From: an uncultured Anaerolineales bacterium
Lineage (GTDB): Bacteria > Chloroflexota > Anaerolineae > Anaerolineales > Villigracilaceae
Direction of reading: 5' to 3'
Assembly (NCBI GenBank): GCA_937928015.1
Contig: CALFXA010000222.1
Location: 1 to 27,888 of the forward strand
DNA length: 27,888 nucleotides
The position numbers and the translations under genes are program-made. The notes beneath the pieces are model-generated. The model had not been told where the DNA came from. It searched no databases and was given only the letters and a program-made list of their open reading frames with translations. Shown piece by piece: positions 1-7,239 of the stretch. Positions within the stretch are counted from its first letter, which is position 1; each line of letters begins with the position of its first letter.

Positions 1-2
1 AC

Positions 3-305
3 GATTTCGGCATCGGCTATTCCTCGCTCAGTTACCTGACTCAATACCCCATCGACGTGCTCAAGATCGACCGCTCGTTCATCAGTCGCACCACCGAGGC
101 GGCGGAGGTGGCCTCCATCGTACGGGCCATCATCGCCCTGGCGCGCGAACTGAAGATCGCGGTGGTGGCCGAGGGGGTGGAGACGCAGGCGCAACTGGAT
201 TTCGTGCGGGAGGCGGGTTGTCAGTATGCCCAGGGGAATTTCCTGGCCCCCGCCTTGAGCGCCGACGAAGCGCATGCCCTGCTAGTGGAACACCTGCGCC
301 CTTAA
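3..305 (+). CDS. EAL-domain protein, C-terminal part (partial at window edge)
   Basis: The frame is open from the first bases and ends in TAA. It encodes the last 100 residues of an EAL domain, the c-di-GMP phosphodiesterase fold. Visible family motifs are DFGIGYSSLSYL at the very start, LKIDRSFI about 20 residues later, and VVAEGVET followed by the usual QGNFLAPA stretch (family consensus QGYLFSRP). The catalytic EAL motif and any GGDEF, PAS or sensor domains lie upstream of the window, so catalytic competence cannot be judged. The family hydrolyses cyclic di-GMP or acts as a degenerate sensor of it, normally in the cytoplasm or attached to the membrane. A terminator follows directly, so this is the last gene of its transcript. 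Confidence 0.93.
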   Translation, partial: DFGIGYSSLSYLTQYPIDVLKIDRSFISRTTEAAEVASIVRAIIALARELKIAVVAEGVETQAQLDFVREAGCQYAQGNFLAPALSADEAHALLVEHLRP

Positions 306-327
306 CTGGCCCCGAAGGAATCATACA

Positions 328-355
328 GGCCGACTCGTGAGAGAGTCGGCCTTTT
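328..355 (+). terminator. Intrinsic terminator of the EAL-domain gene
   Basis: A perfect 9-bp stem (GGCCGACTC / GAGTCGGCC) with a 6-base loop is followed by TTTT. It starts 22 bases after the stop codon. Confidence 0.85.
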
Positions 356-370
356 CATTCCCAGCGAAAC

Positions 371-967
371 TCACCTCACGCGCAGAACCTGACCCGCGTA
401 AATCCAGTTCGGGTTCCAGAGTCCGTTCAAGGCTTGCAGGCTGGCTACCGTCGTGCCGTAGCGGACGGCAATCGAATACAACGTGTCGCCATAACAGACG
501 GTGTAATAAACGGGCGTGGCGGGCAGGTAGATGACCTGTCCCACGTAGATTAGGCTGGGGTTCCAGATCTGCGGGTTGACCGCCAGGATGGCCTGCACGC
601 TCGATCCGATGCGGACGGCGATATTGCCGAGCGTGTCGCCTGGCTGCACCACATAATTCGTGCCTGCCACGGGCGGGTTGTAATAGACGGGCGGCTGCGG
701 GGGTGGGGGCGGAGGATAGTCCACGGGTGCCGAGGGTAGGTTGATGACCTGTCCCGCATACAGCCACCAGCCTAGGCCTGGGTTGACTGCATAGATCGCA
801 TCGACGGTGGTGCCGCAGGTGTTGGCGATGCCCCACAACGTGTCGCCCCATTGGATGGTGTAGAGCCCGCCGCACACTCCGCCCGCGTAGGCGCTGGCGG
901 TTGGTACGAAACACGCCAGCAGGATGGCGGCCAATACAAACGAACGCAAGATCGCCTTTTTCGCCAT
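371..967 (-). CDS. Secreted protein with three LysM domains
   Basis: The product is 198 aa. It has a signal peptide (about residues 1-26: KK, a hydrophobic core, then TASA) and three LysM repeats at about 35-78, 104-149 and 154-198. Each repeat has the GDTL signature and a GQVI-type end. A proline-rich linker (about 81-100, with six consecutive Pro) separates repeats 1 and 2. LysM domains bind N-acetylglucosamine glycans such as peptidoglycan. No catalytic domain is fused, so this is probably a wall- or glycan-binding exported protein. The ATG at 967 is preferred because a GAGGAGA ribosome site sits just upstream. The frame extends 22 codons further without a good site, and that extension would bury the signal peptide. 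Confidence 0.9.
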   Translation of the reverse strand: MAKKAILRSFVLAAILLACFVPTASAYAGGVCGGLYTIQWGDTLWGIANTCGTTVDAIYAVNPGLGWWLYAGQVINLPSAPVDYPPPPPPQPPVYYNPPVAGTNYVVQPGDTLGNIAVRIGSSVQAILAVNPQIWNPSLIYVGQVIYLPATPVYYTVCYGDTLYSIAVRYGTTVASLQALNGLWNPNWIYAGQVLRVR

Positions 968-1035
968 AAGCTTCTCCTCTTTCTCCCGTACTGGGAGTGA
1001 TGACCTTGGCTGCGTTGTCGGTTTTGTACACAAAA

Positions 1036-1064
1036 AGTATAGGTCACTTAGGGAGAGAATTCAA
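1036..1064 (-). promoter_or_regulatory. Sigma70-type promoter of the LysM gene
   Basis: On the minus strand there is TTGAAT (1059-1064), a 17-base spacer and TATACT (1036-1041), about 68 bases upstream of the LysM start. Both hexamers are close to consensus and the spacing is ideal. Confidence 0.6.
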
Positions 1065-1085
1065 GCGGGTCTGCCTGCCGAAGCA

Positions 1086-1139
1086 CAGAGGTCGCGGAGT
1101 TTTTTTTTTGGAAATTTCTCCGTGTTCTCCGCGCCTCTG
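1086..1139. repeat. Imperfect inverted repeat of the CTCCGCGCCTCTG type
   Basis: CAGAGGTCGCGGAG (1086-1099) pairs with CTCCGCGCCTCTG (1127-1139) with one bulged base, around a T-rich loop containing ten consecutive T. It lies between the LysM promoter and the yqeB terminator and has no coding potential. It resembles short dispersed intergenic repeats seen in many bacterial genomes. No second copy was found in this window. Confidence 0.5.
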
Positions 1140-1201
1140 CGGTAAAAAATCCTTGTTGGTGGCGACTTGAGCTTGATAGGGAAATCGCACATGGATTCAA
1201 A

Positions 1202-1235
1202 CAAAAAACTGGGACGGCAGGGATACCGTCCCAGT
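1202..1235 (-). terminator. Intrinsic terminator after yqeB
   Basis: A perfect 10-bp stem (ACTGGGACGG 1208-1217 / CCGTCCCAGT 1226-1235) has an 8-base loop. On the minus strand it is followed by TTTTTTG. It lies 22 bases past the yqeB stop and ends the minus-strand run of genes. Confidence 0.88.
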
Positions 1236-1257
1236 CATGTCTATTTGAAAGACTAAA

Positions 1258-2064
1258 CTACTCCTTCAGCTTCATCAGGATCGCCTCCAACACACCCCCG
1301 CCGATGGAGAGCGCCTTGTCCGAGACCAGCCAACAGGCGCTGGCGTCGTCGCGCGGGTCCACGTCGCCGATCTTCATGTTCTGGGGAGCGGTCACGCCGT
1401 CATGCAGCAGTCCGCGCAACACGCCTGAGAGCGGGCTGAGGATGGGCTGGCTGCTTTCCTCCGAGAACAGGTCGGCCAGAACCTGACCCTCTTCCACGTG
1501 ATCGCCGATCTGGACGCGCGCCTTCAACCTGCCTTCGACGGGCGCGCGCAGGACGCGCCTGGGGTCGCCTTCGGGTTGTCCGCTGTCTGGCTGGGTTGGG
1601 CCGTCCCAGTGGACGCGTCCCAGGGTGTGACTGCGGCGCGTCTCGACCACGGCGTCGCAGTTCATGCCTGCCGTGAAGCCTGGTCCCAACCCGATATGCA
1701 GCAGCGGGCGGACGGGCAGGGGATCGGGATCGCGTTTGAGCAAACGCCCGTCCACCACGATGGTCTTCTGTGGACTGGTGAGGAAAGCATTGGACAGGAG
1801 GTTGGCATTGGGGTCGACCAACACAGGAATCTCACCCTGTTCCTGAACGTGCTGCAATTGGTCGGGCGAGGACAGACGGCCTGTCACGCCCTCGACGGTC
1901 CATGCGCCTTCGTAGACGGCTTCGGCAAACGAGACGGTCCGCCGCACGGCCAGAGGCTGGGGCAGTTCGAGGATCAACACGGGGAAGCCCACACGGAAGA
2001 GACGCAGGGCCACCCCCGAGGCCAGGTCCCCGCCCCCGCGCAGGACGATCAATTCGGGTCGCAT
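1258..2064 (-). CDS. yqeB: YqeB/EF2563-family protein, selenium-dependent molybdenum hydroxylase system
   Basis: The product is 268 aa. Recognisable family features are the N-terminal RGGGDLASGVA nucleotide-binding-like motif (about 9-19), the middle GLGPGFTAG segment with NCDAVVETRR, and the C-terminal block with biotinyl-like IGDHVEEGQVLA, then KIGDVDPR and GGGVLEAI. Members are found near molybdenum hydroxylases and are proposed to help mature them (the EF2563/selenium-dependent system). The biochemical role is not settled. The ATG at 2064 has AAGGAGA directly upstream. The open frame runs further upstream through the DUF1361 gene but is only a shadow there. It is the last gene of the minus run, 8 bases after the DUF1361 stop. 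A molybdenum hydroxylase locus lies 3 kb upstream, which fits its role. selD and yqeC are not in view. Confidence 0.85.
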   Translation of the reverse strand: MRPELIVLRGGGDLASGVALRLFRVGFPVLILELPQPLAVRRTVSFAEAVYEGAWTVEGVTGRLSSPDQLQHVQEQGEIPVLVDPNANLLSNAFLTSPQKTIVVDGRLLKRDPDPLPVRPLLHIGLGPGFTAGMNCDAVVETRRSHTLGRVHWDGPTQPDSGQPEGDPRRVLRAPVEGRLKARVQIGDHVEEGQVLADLFSEESSQPILSPLSGVLRGLLHDGVTAPQNMKIGDVDPRDDASACWLVSDKALSIGGGVLEAILMKLKE

Positions 2065-2072
2065 AGTTCTCC

Positions 2073-2768
2073 TTAAATATGCCGTTCCTGCAACAAGTGA
2101 CCGAAGGCGTACAGGGTCAGGTAGAGGAACAGGAAGAGTGCCGCAAAGATGGTGGTGAAGACGATGGAGCGTCCGCTCGGGTCGACGGCGTGGGCCAGGG
2201 TGAAATCCGCCAGTTCGCGCGGGCGCGAGAGGATGTCCCACGAATTCCAGCGCAGGAAGCGGCCCACGTACACGCCCACCGCTGTCAGCGCGGTGACGAG
2301 GGCCACGAAGCCCCAGCCGATCCAGCGCCCGAACTCGCGGCGGATGATCTCCTGCATCATGAACAACGAGACCATGCCCAGCAGCAGTCCCGTGAAGGCG
2401 AACCAGATCAGCATCAACACGTCGTACCAGGTATCGATATCCTGCCAGTTGGACACGGCCAGGTGCTGCAGGTCGGTCAGGATGTAGGGCGCGTTGGGGA
2501 AGAAGATCAGCCACAGGAAGGCGGCGGCAGGTACGAGGACGCGCATCCGCGTGGGTTGCAGGCTGGAGGTGTAGGTGAAGTAGGCCACGAAGAAGGGAAT
2601 CCACGCCAGGAACAGGTTCCAGATCAGAAAGGCGTAATTTTCCTTGCCCGTCAGCGAGACGCGCCAGCGGAACAGCCCGATGCACACCAACGAGGCCAGC
2701 GCCAGGATGGCGACGATGAACAAGCGATATTTATTGCTTGCAAAACGCACGCGCGGGTCAGCCCACAT
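2073..2768 (-). CDS. DUF1361 integral membrane protein (copy A)
   Basis: The product is 231 aa with about six hydrophobic segments. It carries the DUF1361 signatures WNLFLAWIPF (about 50-59), LIFFPNAPYILTD (about 86-98) and YVGRFLRWNSWD (about 166-177). The family has no assigned function; it is a small polytopic inner-membrane protein. The gene overlaps the end of the paralogous copy B by 11 bases and is followed 8 bases later by yqeB, so the three are probably co-translated. A weak AAGGA lies 12 bases upstream of the ATG, consistent with translational coupling to copy B. A 65-base stretch is identical to copy B at DNA level. Confidence 0.88.
   Translation of the reverse strand: MWADPRVRFASNKYRLFIVAILALASLVCIGLFRWRVSLTGKENYAFLIWNLFLAWIPFFVAYFTYTSSLQPTRMRVLVPAAAFLWLIFFPNAPYILTDLQHLAVSNWQDIDTWYDVLMLIWFAFTGLLLGMVSLFMMQEIIRREFGRWIGWGFVALVTALTAVGVYVGRFLRWNSWDILSRPRELADFTLAHAVDPSGRSIVFTTIFAALFLFLYLTLYAFGHLLQERHI
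2458..2522. repeat. 65-bp identity tract shared by the DUF1361 paralogs (copy in A)
   Basis: The sequence is base-for-base identical to 3155-3219 (offset 697), including all synonymous positions, and encodes the FFPNAPYILTD core. The flanks of the two genes are clearly diverged. Confidence 0.9.
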
Positions 2769-3465
2769 GGACGGGATGTTCCTTTTCCTGCAGGAGATGT
2801 CCGAAGGAGTACAAGGTGAGATAGACGAACAGGTAGAAGAGTGCGAACAGAGCTGTGAAGGCCACCATCCGCAGCGACGGGTCGATCACCAGGCCGAGGA
2901 CGGTCACGGCCACCTCGCTGGGATCCTGCAGGATGTCCCAGGAGTTGAAGCGCACGAAGCGTCCCAGGTAGACCCCGAAGCTGCTCAGCCCCGAGACGAG
3001 GAAGACGAAGCCCCAACCGACTGTTTTATTGAAGGTGCGCTGCAGGATTTCGTGCATCAGGTACATCGAGACCAGCCCGAGCAGCAGGCCCGTCCATGAG
3101 AACCAGACCAGCATGATCACGTCGTACCAGAGCGGTGTGTCCGCTGATTGGCGCGCCAGGTGCTGCAGGTCGGTCAGGATGTAGGGCGCGTTGGGGAAGA
3201 AGATCAGCCACAGGAAGGCCGTGACGGGGATGACGATGTACAGCCAGCGGCGACTCCACGAGAGGGTGTAGGCGGCGTAGGCCAGCAGGAAGGGGATCCA
3301 TGCCAGGAACAGGTTCCAGACCAGACCCGCATAGCGTCCCGAGTCGCTGACAGTGATGCGCGCCCCAACCAACGCAAGGCAGATCAGCGAGGCCCCCGCC
3401 ATCAGGCCGAAGATGGCCAGTTTGTAGCGATTTCTATTCAAGAAAGGCAGTATTTTTTGGAACAT
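2758..3465 (-). CDS. DUF1361 integral membrane protein (copy B)
   Basis: The product is 235 aa from the ATG at 3465 (238 aa if the ATG at 3474 is used). It has about six membrane segments and the same DUF1361 motifs as the next gene: WNLFLAWIPF, LIFFPNAPYILTD and YLGRFVRFNSWD. The two genes are a tandem duplication. Neither candidate start has a convincing ribosome site. The upstream ATG overlaps a TACAAT box, so the downstream ATG, 7 bases after that box, is preferred and may be leaderless. Function is unknown. The tandem arrangement with overlapping ends suggests the two paralogs are made together and may form a hetero-oligomer; that last point is inference. Confidence 0.87.
   Translation of the reverse strand: MFQKILPFLNRNRYKLAIFGLMAGASLICLALVGARITVSDSGRYAGLVWNLFLAWIPFLLAYAAYTLSWSRRWLYIVIPVTAFLWLIFFPNAPYILTDLQHLARQSADTPLWYDVIMLVWFSWTGLLLGLVSMYLMHEILQRTFNKTVGWGFVFLVSGLSSFGVYLGRFVRFNSWDILQDPSEVAVTVLGLVIDPSLRMVAFTALFALFYLFVYLTLYSFGHLLQEKEHPVHVG
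3155..3219. repeat. 65-bp identity tract shared by the DUF1361 paralogs (copy in B)
   Basis: Partner of 2458-2522; identical over all 65 bases. Confidence 0.9.
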
Positions 3466-3472
3466 GGCGCCC

Positions 3473-3481
3473 ATTGTAGCA
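3473..3481 (-). promoter_or_regulatory. Extended -10 promoter for DUF1361 copy B
   Basis: The minus strand reads TGC TACAAT, a TGn extended -10, exactly 7 bases before the ATG at 3465. No clear -35 is present at the expected distance (AACCCA). The geometry would start transcription at or beside the ATG. Confidence 0.5.
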
Positions 3482-3512
3482 TTTTCCGTCCCGATTGGGT
3501 TGTGTGGAGATG

Positions 3513-3530
3513 GGCGCGCAGCTGCGCGCC
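3513..3530. repeat. Perfect 18-bp palindrome between DinB and DUF1361 genes
   Basis: GGCGCGCAG is followed immediately by its reverse complement CTGCGCGCC. It lies 8 bases past the DinB stop and lacks a T-tract, so a simple terminator is unlikely. Confidence 0.6.
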
Positions 3531-3537
3531 TATTCCT

Positions 3538-4038
3538 TTATTTTCCCTGCTCTCGCAGGAATACGATCAGGTCGATGTCGCCAGGCGAGCGGCCCAGCTC
3601 GGTCAGCAGGGCGGCCGCTTCGGTGCGATGCTGGGTCCCATGATTGACGACGTGAACCATGACAGGCCACAGGGCGGGTTCGTGCATCGATTCGCCGCGG
3701 GTGGTCAGGTATTCGAACGGAGCATTCAGGCGTTCGTCCGTCAGGGTTTCGAGGAAGATTTGCAGGTTTTTGTCTTCCTGTTCCCAGCGGGCGTGCAGGG
3801 ACGCAAAGGTAGGGAAGTCTGTTTCCTGAAAGCGGACAGCGGGCGAATTGCCTTCCCAGCGATTACGCCAAACCCATTCGGCAAACAGCGCGTGCACGAG
3901 CGTGCCGCGGATGCCCCCATGCGGGAAGGCGGCTGGCGCGGCGAATTGTTCGTCACTCAGACCCTCGGCGGCGTTCAGGATGCGCGCCTTAGCCCAGGTG
4001 TTGTATCGAAAGAGCAGGTGAACGCCTTGTTTGTTCAT
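3538..4038 (-). CDS. DinB/YfiT-like four-helix metal-binding protein
   Basis: The product is 166 aa, the normal size for the DinB superfamily. The three metal-ligand histidines are present: His49 (TLVHALFAE) and His133 and His137 (HVVNHGTQHRTE). The N-terminal FRYNTWAKARIL helix is typical. Family members bind a divalent metal and include thiol transferases (bacillithiol, mycothiol) and many proteins of unknown role, so no substrate is assigned. It follows the alpha/beta hydrolase gene in the same direction across a 36-base gap filled by a palindrome. Confidence 0.87.
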   Translation of the reverse strand: MNKQGVHLLFRYNTWAKARILNAAEGLSDEQFAAPAAFPHGGIRGTLVHALFAEWVWRNRWEGNSPAVRFQETDFPTFASLHARWEQEDKNLQIFLETLTDERLNAPFEYLTTRGESMHEPALWPVMVHVVNHGTQHRTEAAALLTELGRSPGDIDLIVFLREQGK

Positions 4039-4053
4039 GTGTCTTCTTGGGCT

Positions 4054-4075
4054 GGGGCGGAAGTCTCTCCGCCCC
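4054..4075. repeat. Short GGGGCGGA palindrome between hydrolase and DinB genes
   Basis: GGGGCGGA (4054-4061) and TCCGCCCC (4068-4075) form an 8-bp stem with a 6-base loop. It runs up to the last base of the hydrolase stop codon. It is similar in sequence to the elements at 4983-5046 and 9082-9110. Confidence 0.6.
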
Positions 4076-4974
4076 TATATGGAATGCGAAAGGAATTTTT
4101 CCAACAAGCGATTGAATTCATCGGGCTGTTCAAGGTGGGGTGTGTGCCCGCAGCCGTCGAAGGCGTGGAACTCGGCCTGCGGGACCCATTTCAACAGGTC
4201 CGCGCTGTAGGCAAAGGGCACGGTGGTGTCCTCCCGACCCCAGAAGAGTTGCGCGGGTTTGCCCAGCGCGCCGACGCGGCGATAGGTCTCGGAGAAATCG
4301 CCCAACATGCCGTTGCGCATGGTGGAGAGGATGGCCCTTCGGAAGCCCTTGAATTGCATCTGCACCCGATAGCGCGCCTGGAATTCAGCCACGCGTTGTG
4401 GGTCGAAGAATCCTTCAGCCGCGCCCTTGACCATGCGTTCGCCGCCCAGCCCAAGCGCCAACTCGCCGACGAGGGGCAGCCTCAGCAGACGCAGTCCACG
4501 CAGGATTACAGGATGCACGCCCGCGGGATCGATCCACACGTTGCGGGCGACACGCTCGGGGTGGCGGACGGTGAACGCCGCGGTGATGGGTCCACCCATC
4601 GAAAGCCCCACCAGGCTGACGAGTCCGCGCAGGTTGAGCGCATCCAGCAGGTCCCGCAATTGACGGGTGAATAAATCAATTGTGTAACCGAGATCGGGCC
4701 GATCGGACCATCCGCGCCCGAACAGATCATAGCGCAACACGCGGAAGCCCATTTGGGTCAGGAAGTCGAAGGTCGGGTCGAAGACGTAGTAGGGGACTGA
4801 GAAGCCGTGTACCAGCGCGACAACCTCCCTCACCCCTTTCCCCTCTCCCTCATGGAGAGGGGAGCCAAGTTCATAATGCGTCACGCCATCGGGCAGGGAG
4901 ACAAACGACCCGTCCGCAGCGGTACGGGTCGTTTCATTGAGTTCGAGGGATTCGCCAAAAAATGGAAAGGACAT
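4075..4974 (-). CDS. Alpha/beta hydrolase
   Basis: The product is 299 aa. The catalytic triad is visible as Ser125 in GLSMGG, Asp249 in WGREDTTVP and His277 in CGHTPHLE. The oxyanion-hole segment is LVHGFS (55-59), and DLFGRGWSDRP (about 83-93) is typical of the esterase/haloperoxidase/MhpC-like branch. The substrate cannot be told from sequence. Residues 38-50 (SPLHEGEGKGVRE) interrupt the usual short turn between the first two beta strands and are encoded by a palindromic repeat. No ribosome site is visible before the ATG at 4974; a 64-base hairpin element ends 8 bases upstream. The product appears intact despite the insertion. Confidence 0.9.
   Translation of the reverse strand: MSFPFFGESLELNETTRTAADGSFVSLPDGVTHYELGSPLHEGEGKGVREVVALVHGFSVPYYVFDPTFDFLTQMGFRVLRYDLFGRGWSDRPDLGYTIDLFTRQLRDLLDALNLRGLVSLVGLSMGGPITAAFTVRHPERVARNVWIDPAGVHPVILRGLRLLRLPLVGELALGLGGERMVKGAAEGFFDPQRVAEFQARYRVQMQFKGFRRAILSTMRNGMLGDFSETYRRVGALGKPAQLFWGREDTTVPFAYSADLLKWVPQAEFHAFDGCGHTPHLEQPDEFNRLLEKFLSHSI
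4825..4863. repeat. Palindromic element inserted in frame in the hydrolase gene
   Basis: This 39-base stretch (13 codons) contains the perfect 9-bp palindrome CCCCTCTCC / GGAGAGGGG (4840-4848 and 4854-4862, loop CTCAT), preceded by CCCTCACCCCTTTC. Its look is that of intergenic CCCTCTCC/GGAGAGGG repeats common in bacteria. It adds a charged loop without breaking the frame. Confidence 0.7.
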
Positions 4975-4982
4975 TGATTTGT

Positions 4983-5046
4983 GTAGGGGCGCGGGGACCG
5001 CGCCCTGGCATGGGTAATAAAAAGGGCGGGGAAACCCCGCCCCTAC
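4983..5046. repeat. Double-hairpin element with GTAGGGGCG termini
   Basis: The element is bounded by GTAGGGGCG (4983-4991) and its inverted copy CGCCCCTAC (5038-5046). Inside are two 8-bp hairpins with 3-base loops: GGGCGCGG/CCGCGCCC (4987-5005) and GGGCGGGG/CCCCGCCC (5024-5042). It fills nearly the whole gap between the Mo-subunit stop and the hydrolase start. Confidence 0.75.
5018..5042 (-). terminator. Intrinsic terminator of the molybdenum hydroxylase genes
   Basis: On the minus strand the 8-bp GC stem at 5024-5042 is followed by TTTTTATT. The stop codon of the Mo-binding subunit is 8 bases upstream. The terminator is built from one half of the GTAGGGGCG element. Confidence 0.75.
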
Positions 5047-5049
5047 GAA

Positions 5050-7236
5050 TCAGATCTTGCCCAGCGCCCGCAAGACGCGCTCGGGCGTGAACGGGAATTC
5101 ATGGATCCACACGCCCGTGGCGTCGTGGATGGCGGCGGCCACGGCGGCGGCATACGGCAGGTAGGGCAGCTCGCCCAATCCGCGTGCGCCCCACGGACCG
5201 TTCGGGTCGGGCACTTCGACGATGACCGAATCGACCTGCTCGGGGATATCAAGGATGGTCGGCAGCAGGTAGGTGCTGAACTGGTCGCTGATGACCTTGC
5301 CGTTCTTGTCGGTCTTGTATTCTTCGGTGACGGCATAGCCATGCGCCTGCACCACCGCGCCTTCGATCTGTCCAACGACCAGGTCGGGGTTGATGGCCTT
5401 GCCAACGTCGTCGGCGGCCACCACGCGGGTGACGCGCACATGGCCCGTCTCGGTATCCACTTCCACGTCCACGGCCTGGGCCGAGTAGGCATATTGGAAG
5501 TTGGGCATCGAGTAGCCCGTGTCGTGATCCATGTGGGTGGTGGGCGGGGCCAGGTATTTGAATTCGGCGACGGCGGGACGTTCTTCGGCATTCCACTTGG
5601 CAAGAGCGGCTTCGGCTGCGCCCTTGATGGCGTTGCCCGCCATGAAGGTCATGCGCGAGGCCGAGACGGAGCCCGAGTTGCCCTGCTTGGCCGAGTCAGA
5701 GGTGCGAATCTCGACCCGGTCGGGCGAGATGCCCAGCACATGGGCCGCCATCTGCACCATGACGGTGTGCGTGCCCTGGCCGACCTCCGCGCCTGCGTGA
5801 TGCAACACCGCGCGTTCGATCTGCCCGTTGCCGTGGACCTCGACCTTGGCCCAACAGTTCTCCTGATAGCCGAACGAGAAGCCCACGTTCTTGAAGCCCG
5901 CCGCGAAGCCGCGGCCGCGGACGAGGGGAGTCCCCGCGACGACCTTCGGCCCGCGATTGGCCCAGTCGGCCTTGTCACGCGCGGCCTGGATGACCTCGGT
6001 GATGCTGACGGGGTTGGGTGCGGGCGTGCCGACCGACATCGTGTCGCCCTGCTGGAGGGCATTCTTCAAGCGGAATTCGACGGGGTCCATGCCGAGTTTC
6101 TCGGCCAGTTTATCCATCTGAAGTTCAGCCATGTACAGGGCCTGCGGCGCGCCAAATCCACGGAAGGCCGCGCCTGGCACGTTGTTGGTGTATACGCCGT
6201 AGATGTCGGCTTTGATATTGGGGACGAAGTAGGGTCCCGTGTGGGTGATTGTGGAGTTGCCCAGCACCTTGTTGGAGGTGTACATGTACGCGCCGCCATC
6301 GCCGATGACCTCGCTCTCGGTCGCCACCAGTTTGCCGTCCTTGGTGGCACCCCAGCGGGCCTTGAGGATGACCGCGTGACGCTTGCCATGTCCGATGATG
6401 GACTCGCGGCGGCTCCAGACGATCTTGACGGGCTTGCGCAGTTTCATGGTGGCCAGGGCCAGCACGATCTGCACCGAGAGGTCTTCGCGGCCGCCGAATG
6501 CGCCGCCGATGGCGGGATAGATGACGCGCACCTGTTCATTGGGCAGGCCGAGGGCGTGTGCAATCGAGTCTCGGTCGGCGTGAGTCCACTGGCCTCCACA
6601 GACCACGGCGATGCGGCCTTCTTCGTCGATATACGTCAGGCCCGCTTCGGGTTGGAGGTAGGCGTGTTCCTGCACGGGGGTGCGGTATTCGCTCTCCACG
6701 ATGACGTCGGCCCGCTTGAAGCCTTCATCGATGTCGCCCTTGCGGATGCGATAATGCACACAGATGTTGTCGCTGCCGCGGTCGGGATGGAGCAAAGGCG
6801 TGCCAGGCTGCATAGCCTCGACGGGATCGAGCAGGGGCGGCAAATCCTCGTAATCGACTTCGATCAGCTTGACGGCGGCGGCGGCCTGCGCCTCGGTCTC
6901 GGCTACCACCACGGCCACCTGGTCGCCGACGAAGCGCACCAGGTCGGTGTAGGGTTTGGCGGCCCCAGGTCCGCACAGCACGGGCTGGTCGGGGATCTGG
7001 AGTCCATACTCGTTGACGGGGACATCCTTGGCGGTGTAGACCGCCGCCACGCCGGGCGCGGCCTCCGCCTTGGAAGTGTCGATGCTCTTAACACGCGCAA
7101 AGGCCCGCTCGGCGAAGAGGATCTTCATATACAACATGCCTGGCATGCTGAGATCGCCAGAATACAACGCTTCGCCCTTGACCTTGCCCAGGGCGTCTAC
7201 GCGCGGAACGGATTGACCAACGGATTGAATAGTCAT
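5050..7236 (-). CDS. Xanthine dehydrogenase-family molybdopterin-binding subunit
   Basis: The product is 728 aa. It has an N-terminal Ald_Xan_dh a/b-hammerhead domain (about 15-140) followed by the two MoCoBD domains. Family motifs are QEHAYLQPEAG (about 189-199), GGAFGGRED (244-252), AFRGFGAPQ (357-365), EVGQGTHTV and, near the end, GARGLGE with the catalytic glutamate at about 689. The family hydroxylates purines, N-heterocycles, aldehydes or CO at a molybdopterin-cytosine-dinucleotide centre. The active-site loop does not carry the CO dehydrogenase VAYRCSFR motif, so CO oxidation is unlikely; the substrate is otherwise unknown. It is the last gene of its locus, 3 bases after the 139-aa membrane protein gene, and is followed by a terminator. 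With the FAD/2Fe-2S gene it should form a complete two-subunit enzyme. Confidence 0.93.
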   Translation of the reverse strand: MTIQSVGQSVPRVDALGKVKGEALYSGDLSMPGMLYMKILFAERAFARVKSIDTSKAEAAPGVAAVYTAKDVPVNEYGLQIPDQPVLCGPGAAKPYTDLVRFVGDQVAVVVAETEAQAAAAVKLIEVDYEDLPPLLDPVEAMQPGTPLLHPDRGSDNICVHYRIRKGDIDEGFKRADVIVESEYRTPVQEHAYLQPEAGLTYIDEEGRIAVVCGGQWTHADRDSIAHALGLPNEQVRVIYPAIGGAFGGREDLSVQIVLALATMKLRKPVKIVWSRRESIIGHGKRHAVILKARWGATKDGKLVATESEVIGDGGAYMYTSNKVLGNSTITHTGPYFVPNIKADIYGVYTNNVPGAAFRGFGAPQALYMAELQMDKLAEKLGMDPVEFRLKNALQQGDTMSVGTPAPNPVSITEVIQAARDKADWANRGPKVVAGTPLVRGRGFAAGFKNVGFSFGYQENCWAKVEVHGNGQIERAVLHHAGAEVGQGTHTVMVQMAAHVLGISPDRVEIRTSDSAKQGNSGSVSASRMTFMAGNAIKGAAEAALAKWNAEERPAVAEFKYLAPPTTHMDHDTGYSMPNFQYAYSAQAVDVEVDTETGHVRVTRVVAADDVGKAINPDLVVGQIEGAVVQAHGYAVTEEYKTDKNGKVISDQFSTYLLPTILDIPEQVDSVIVEVPDPNGPWGARGLGELPYLPYAAAVAAAIHDATGVWIHEFPFTPERVLRALGKI

Positions 7237-7239
7237 GGC

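Noticed and set aside
2065..2685. N-terminal extension of yqeB by about 207 codons
   Set aside because: The extension overlaps the DUF1361 gene in another frame and is Arg/Pro/His-rich. The ATG at 2064 has a strong ribosome site and begins the family's conserved domain.
3148..4674. A 508-codon open frame on the plus strand
   Set aside because: It crosses the DUF1361, DinB and hydrolase genes including their gaps. All three are supported on the minus strand by motifs and starts.
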